Shown here in pieces: positions 49,758-53,756 of a stretch of 53,756 nucleotides of DNA (its first letter is position 1; every line of letters starts with the position of its first letter). The DNA lies in the NCBI GenBank assembly GCA_015055535.1, contig SVIA01000008.1, forward strand, positions 1 through 53,756, in the 5' to 3' direction. Source of the DNA: Clostridiales bacterium. GTDB lineage: Bacteria > Bacillota > Clostridia > Christensenellales > UBA1242. Position numbers and translations under genes: made by a program. The notes beneath the pieces are model-generated. The model had not been told where the DNA came from. It did not search any database and worked only from the letters and a program-made list of their open reading frames with translations.

Positions 49758-51608
49758 TGTTTTTAAATAAACTATTAAAACGTTAATATCGGCTGGGCTT
49801 ATTCCACTAATTCGGCTTGCTTGACCAATATTTAAAGGTTTAATTTCATTTAATTTTTGTATTGCTTCAAGCCTTAAACCTAAAATTTTAGAATAATCAA
49901 AATCTTTATCGAGTATCATATCTTCTTGCTTTTTAGCGCTTTCAATTTGTTCTTTTTGTTTTTTAATATATCCTTCATATTTTACTGTTGTGTTTACTTC
50001 TTCTATAATAGTAGGAGAGTAATTTTTAAACAAATTAAAGTATTCAGATATGTTTTGTAGTGTTACATTGTTTCTTTTAATCAAATTGTAAACACTAACA
50101 GAGCTTTCAACGTTATTTTCACCCAATTTTTCTAAAAATGGATTTAATTTGTCTGCTTTAATTAATGTGTTTAATTCCTTTGTTAAAGTTTCAATTTGTT
50201 GTTTTTTATTTGTAAAAATTTCATACCTTTCGTCTGTTACTAAACCAACATTTCTACCAATTTCAGTTAATCTTAAGTCTGCGTTATCTTGTCTTAAAAC
50301 TAGTCTATATTCAGCACGGCTTGTCATCATTCTGTATGGTTCATTTGTGCCTTTTGTAACCAAATCATCTATTAATACTCCAATATAAGCATCACTTCTA
50401 GAAAGAATTAAAGGTTCTTTATTTTTCATTTTTAAGTTTGCGTTAATTCCGGCAATCAAGCCTTGGCTAGCTGCTTCTTCATAGCCACTTGTTCCGTTAA
50501 CTTGACCAGCAAAATATAATCCTGAAACGTTTTTATACTCTAAAGTAGGAAGTAGTTGTAAACTGTTAATACAATCGTACTCAATAGCGTAAGCATCACG
50601 CATAATTTTAGCATTTTCAAAGCCTTTTAAGCTATGTAACATTTGTTCTTGTAAATAAACGGGAGCGCTGGTAGAAAAGCCCTGAATATATACTTCTTTA
50701 GTATTTAGTGATTCTGGTTCAATAAAAAGTTGGTGACGTTCCTTATCGCTAAAACGCATAATTTTAGTTTCAATAGAAGGGCAGTATCTTGGCCCAACGC
50801 CAACAATTTCACCAGAGTACATTGGGAATTTTTCTAAATTATTTCTAATTAATTCGTGTGTTGTTTCATTAGTATAAGCAAGGTAACAATCTTTTATATT
50901 ATTTGGCTTTTTACCTTCGTTTAAAAATGAAAATAATTGAATATTATCTTCGCCTTTTTGAATTTCTAAAACTGAATAATCAATACTATCAGAGTGAACA
51001 CGCATTGGAGTACCAGTTTTAAACCTGCGAATTTCTAAACCTAAATCTATTAAAGATTTTGTAAAATTATTGCTTGGTTTAAAGTTGTTTGGGCCAATAG
51101 CTTCGTTATAATCTCCAACAAAAATTCGGCTATTTAAATAAACTCCGCTGCAAACAATAATGCTTTTGCATTCAAATTCTTCACCTTGAGTTGTAATTAG
51201 ACCAACAACCTTATTATCTTTTGTTAAAATTTCCTTAGCTTCAGCTTGTTTTATATCTAAATTTTCAGTGTTCTCTAAAGTTTGTTTCATAAAAATATGA
51301 TATAAATTTTTATCAGCCTGAGCGCGTAAACTTTGAACAGCTATACCTTTGCCTCGGTTTAACATCCTTAGTTGAATTGTAGCTTTGTCGGCATTAACAC
51401 CCATTTCACCACCTAGTGCATCAATTTCACTAACAAGTTGACCCTTAGCAGTTCCACCAATAGAAGGATTGCATGCTAAAAAAGCGATGGCATCTAAACT
51501 TAATGTCAAAAGTAGTGTTTTATTATTTGTACGAGCTAAACTTAATGCGGCTTCAACACCAGCATGTCCAGCCCCTACAACTATTGCGTCATAATATTTT
51601 TTTTCCAT
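49749..51608 (-). CDS. mnmG: tRNA uridine 5-carboxymethylaminomethyl synthase MnmG
   Basis: MnmG with MnmE modifies wobble U34 in tRNAs reading split codon boxes. The 619-residue product has the FAD motif VVGAGHAGVEAALSLARTN (residues 10-28), LACNPSIGGTAKGQLVSEID, the Cys-rich loop region GPRYCPSIETKIMRF and the helical MnmE-binding C terminus with SRISGISPADINVLIVYL. Length is normal. The start follows the mnmE stop by one base. Confidence 0.97.
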   Translation of the reverse strand: MEKKYYDAIVVGAGHAGVEAALSLARTNNKTLLLTLSLDAIAFLACNPSIGGTAKGQLVSEIDALGGEMGVNADKATIQLRMLNRGKGIAVQSLRAQADKNLYHIFMKQTLENTENLDIKQAEAKEILTKDNKVVGLITTQGEEFECKSIIVCSGVYLNSRIFVGDYNEAIGPNNFKPSNNFTKSLIDLGLEIRRFKTGTPMRVHSDSIDYSVLEIQKGEDNIQLFSFLNEGKKPNNIKDCYLAYTNETTHELIRNNLEKFPMYSGEIVGVGPRYCPSIETKIMRFSDKERHQLFIEPESLNTKEVYIQGFSTSAPVYLQEQMLHSLKGFENAKIMRDAYAIEYDCINSLQLLPTLEYKNVSGLYFAGQVNGTSGYEEAASQGLIAGINANLKMKNKEPLILSRSDAYIGVLIDDLVTKGTNEPYRMMTSRAEYRLVLRQDNADLRLTEIGRNVGLVTDERYEIFTNKKQQIETLTKELNTLIKADKLNPFLEKLGENNVESSVSVYNLIKRNNVTLQNISEYFNLFKNYSPTIIEEVNTTVKYEGYIKKQKEQIESAKKQEDMILDKDFDYSKILGLRLEAIQKLNEIKPLNIGQASRISGISPADINVLIVYLKTKK

Positions 51609-51609
51609 A

Positions 51610-52941
51610 CTATTTTCCTAAGCAGAATTTTGAAAATATTCTATCAATAATATTTTCTTTATTGCTATCTCCTGTAATTTCTCCTAAAAATAAAAATGCA
51701 TTTTGTAAGTCAATTGAAAACAACTCTAAATTTTCAGTATTTTCTAGGGTTTTTAAGCTGTCTTCTAAGCTTTTTTGTGCGTTTTCTAAAGCTATTTTAT
51801 GACGTGTATTTGTTATAATAGTAGAATTTCCAATAATGTTTTTGTTTATAATTTCATCATAAATTTTTTGCTTTAATTTTTCAATATTTAAATTTTTTAG
51901 AGTGCTAATTTCAATTTGATTTTCAAAAGTAAATTCATGTTTTTTTTCATCAATTTTATTTATTACAATAACAACTTTTTTGTTTTTAATTTTATCTAAA
52001 AGTTCTTTTTCATCATCATTTAATTGTCTTGTAGAGTCTATAACAAATAAAATTAAATCGGCTGTATCTAATTTTTCTTTGGCTAAGCTAATTCCAATTT
52101 GTTCAACTTCATTATCACTTTCTCTAATTCCGGCTGTATCTATTAAATTTACTTTAATTCCGTTATATACGTAGCTTTCGGTAATAGTATCTCTCGTTGT
52201 TCCAGCAATGTTTGTTACAATTGCTCTTTTATAGCCAAGTAGGGCATTCATTAAACTACTTTTTCCAACGTTAGGAGAGCCAAGTATTGCTACATTTATA
52301 CCATTTTTAATAAGCATACCAGTTTCACTTGTATTTATAAGGTTATTAATTTTTTCTTTTAAGTTTGTTACTTTTTCAACAAATTTTTGAGTAGTGGTGT
52401 ATTCAATATCGTGTTCAGGATAATCAATACTTACTTCAACTTCGGCTAAAATATCGGTTAAAACATCTTGCATACTTTTAATATCGGTAGAAAGATTTCC
52501 GTTCATTAAACTATACGCTGCTTTTGCTTGTTCTTCGCTTTCAGCGTTAATCATATCTATAACACCTTCGGCTTTATCTAAACTAAGTTTTCCGTTTAAA
52601 AATGCCCTTTTAGTAAATTCTCCGTTTTCAGCGATTGTAGCACCATTTTTAATTAATGCTTTTAAAATTTCGTTAGTAATATAAATTCCACCATGACATT
52701 GAATTTCAATAACATCTTCACCAGTGTATGAAAAAGGTGCTTTAAAATATGCAATAATTGCATTATCACAAAAACTTTTTGTTTTTATTTTTTTAAGCAA
52801 CATTTTTCTAGGTTCTAAGTTTTCTATTTTATTTTCTAAAATTGTATTAACAATGTTTATACTTTCTTTTCCACTAAGCCTAATTACACTTATTCCACCT
52901 ACACCAATTGGGGTACTAATTGCACAAATTGTTTTTTCCAT
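51610..52941 (-). CDS. mnmE: tRNA modification GTPase MnmE
   Basis: MnmE is the GTPase partner of MnmG. The 443-residue product has the N-terminal folate-binding domain (TICAISTPIGVGGISVIRLS), helical domain, G domain with GSPNVGKSSLMNALLG, DTAGIRESDNEVE and NKID, and the C-terminal FCLGK, which supplies the conserved Cys. Minus-strand TTGACA-N18-TACAAT ends 7 bases before the ATG, and there is no ribosome site, so the mRNA is probably leaderless. Confidence 0.97.
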   Translation of the reverse strand: MEKTICAISTPIGVGGISVIRLSGKESINIVNTILENKIENLEPRKMLLKKIKTKSFCDNAIIAYFKAPFSYTGEDVIEIQCHGGIYITNEILKALIKNGATIAENGEFTKRAFLNGKLSLDKAEGVIDMINAESEEQAKAAYSLMNGNLSTDIKSMQDVLTDILAEVEVSIDYPEHDIEYTTTQKFVEKVTNLKEKINNLINTSETGMLIKNGINVAILGSPNVGKSSLMNALLGYKRAIVTNIAGTTRDTITESYVYNGIKVNLIDTAGIRESDNEVEQIGISLAKEKLDTADLILFVIDSTRQLNDDEKELLDKIKNKKVVIVINKIDEKKHEFTFENQIEISTLKNLNIEKLKQKIYDEIINKNIIGNSTIITNTRHKIALENAQKSLEDSLKTLENTENLELFSIDLQNAFLFLGEITGDSNKENIIDRIFSKFCLGK

Positions 52942-52948
52942 AAATTTA

Positions 52949-52978
52949 ATTGTATAACAAATCGAACTATTTTGTCAA
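52949..52978 (-). promoter_or_regulatory. mnmE-mnmG promoter
   Basis: On the minus strand TTGACA (52978-52973), 18-bp spacer, TACAAT (52954-52949), 7 bases before the mnmE ATG. Confidence 0.8.
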
Positions 52979-53079
52979 CAAAACATAATTCTTAAATTTT
53001 ATATATTTATAATTTGTTAAATTTTGCTATTCAAAATAAAAAATTGAAAAATATAATTAATATTTTTCTTTTATTCATT

Positions 53080-53107
53080 TTGATTTTCTATACAAATTAT
53101 ATATAAT
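53080..53107 (+). promoter_or_regulatory. Promoter of the gene at 53151
   Basis: TTGATT at 53080-53085, 16-bp spacer, TATAAT at 53102-53107. The rest of the 52942-53150 gap is plain AT-rich sequence apart from the divergent mnmE promoter. Confidence 0.6.
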
Positions 53108-53150
53108 AATTATATAAATTATAAAATTAGACAAAATAAGGATAAAGATT

Positions 53151-53756
53151 ATGAGAAAAATAGTAAATCCGTTTAAAAAATTTTTAAATAACATAGTTTT
53201 AGGCTTAATACTTTTATTAACTGTTTTTTGTGCTGTTCCAGTAGCACAAAATTTATTTAATAAAGAAGTTCACGCAGATAAAACTATTTACATAACACCA
53301 GTAGGTTATGCTTATGAAGGTTATATAAATAATAAATTAGAAATAAGATCTCTAAGTACAGGTGGAAAAGGGTCAAAAAGAAAACCATATTTTTATTATT
53401 ACATGGAAGACGATATTACCATGTATTTTGGTAATACCGACAATATAGCTAGACCTAATAAAACTTATACATTAAGTGGTTCTAGACAAGGTGGTTTTCA
53501 AAAAACTAAGAAAGGTGAGTATATTGTAGGTTATTTTACTAATTCAAGTTGTACTATAGATAGCCTTATAAATTTTGGTAGTACTTTATATGATTCTAAT
53601 AAAATTACAAACAACAGTACTGTTTATTGTTTAGTTGCTAATAATAGACACAAAGTAACAGTAAAAGCAACGCCACAACTAAGTATTGGTTCATACACTT
53701 GGCAATCTACATATGGTGGAGATTTTACAGTTAATAGTGCTAACAGTGTAGATTTA
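53151..53756 (+). CDS. Secreted protein, 3' end cut by window
   Basis: An open frame runs 202 codons from the ATG at 53151 to the window end. The start MRKIVNPFKKFLNN is basic, LGLILLLTVFCAVPVAQ is a hydrophobic signal core, and cleavage is likely near EVHADKT. The mature part is Gly-, Tyr-, Thr- and Asn-rich and beta-like (GYAYEGYINNKLEI, FGNTDNIARPNKTYTLSGS). No family is recognised. An AAGGAT site lies 8 bp upstream. It may belong with the other surface proteins at 27700 and 34329. Confidence 0.8.
   Translation, partial: MRKIVNPFKKFLNNIVLGLILLLTVFCAVPVAQNLFNKEVHADKTIYITPVGYAYEGYINNKLEIRSLSTGGKGSKRKPYFYYYMEDDITMYFGNTDNIARPNKTYTLSGSRQGGFQKTKKGEYIVGYFTNSSCTIDSLINFGSTLYDSNKITNNSTVYCLVANNRHKVTVKATPQLSIGSYTWQSTYGGDFTVNSANSVDL

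Overview
The window is a stretch of strongly AT-rich chromosome from a Bacillota (Firmicutes) bacterium, most likely an uncultured, possibly gut-type member of the Clostridia. The indications are the full Bacillota S10-spc-alpha ribosomal cluster with the KOW-protein gene between map and infA, zinc-type S14, S4, L36 and adenylate kinase, a SpoVB-type flippase, a YetF (DUF421)/DUF4363 pair, and the pnp-ylxY-mlpA neighbourhood. A species cannot be named from sequence reading alone.

Layout. 1-2990: end of rpmF, then plsX-rnc (without the usual acpP between them), a short-form hibernation factor and an unknown gene. 2991-18932: one gene array in + orientation running rpsJ-rplCDWB-rpsS-rplV-rpsC-rplP-rpmC-rpsQ-rplNXE-rpsN-rpsH-rplFR-rpsE-rpmD-rplO-secY-adk-map-KOW-infA-rpmJ-rpsMKD-rpoA-rplQ. 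It is preceded by a structured leader and closed by two terminators in tandem. Inside it rpoA is interrupted by two consecutive TAA codons, although the missing 20 C-terminal codons follow in frame. 19109-27077: small transcription units: a HAD protein, a WG-repeat protein, der-plsY-lgt-membrane protein, a DivIVA-type protein, a cysteine desulfurase divergent from a frameshifted DUF3343 gene, and hflX. 27250-37571: envelope region with a Cys-rich microprotein, a 1143-residue Ig-like surface protein, the murJ/spoVB-DUF421-DUF4363 operon, a double-LysM protein and a 1080-residue membrane protein with carbohydrate-binding-like repeats and a cytoplasmic coiled coil. 37693-42526: split TSUP permease, degenerate RnfC-like and tiny RnfB-like Fe-S proteins, a Ppx/GppA-HD pseudoenzyme and a tandem pair of unknown paralogues.

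42639-49265 carries pnp, ylxY and mlpA, which are adjacent in many Bacillota. Here pnp and ylxY are separated by a roughly 1.8 kb cassette (44733-46557) bounded by imperfect inverted repeats of 46-47 bp. The cassette holds a stack of long hairpins, an Xre repressor, a divergent promoter with a perfect operator palindrome in its spacer, an unknown protein and a lipoprotein. 49439-52941 carries a small membrane protein and mnmE-mnmG, and the window ends inside another secreted protein gene.

Promoters are clear and close to sigma-A consensus, often with an extended -10 (TGATATAAT). Several genes (HAD protein, hflX, murJ-like, ylxY, mnmE) begin 5-7 nt after the -10 hexamer and lack a Shine-Dalgarno sequence, which suggests leaderless transcripts. 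The strongest candidates for new biology are the rpoA double stop, the inverted-repeat cassette, the rpsJ leader, the decayed Rnf-like/Ppx-like cluster and the receptor-like 1080-residue protein.
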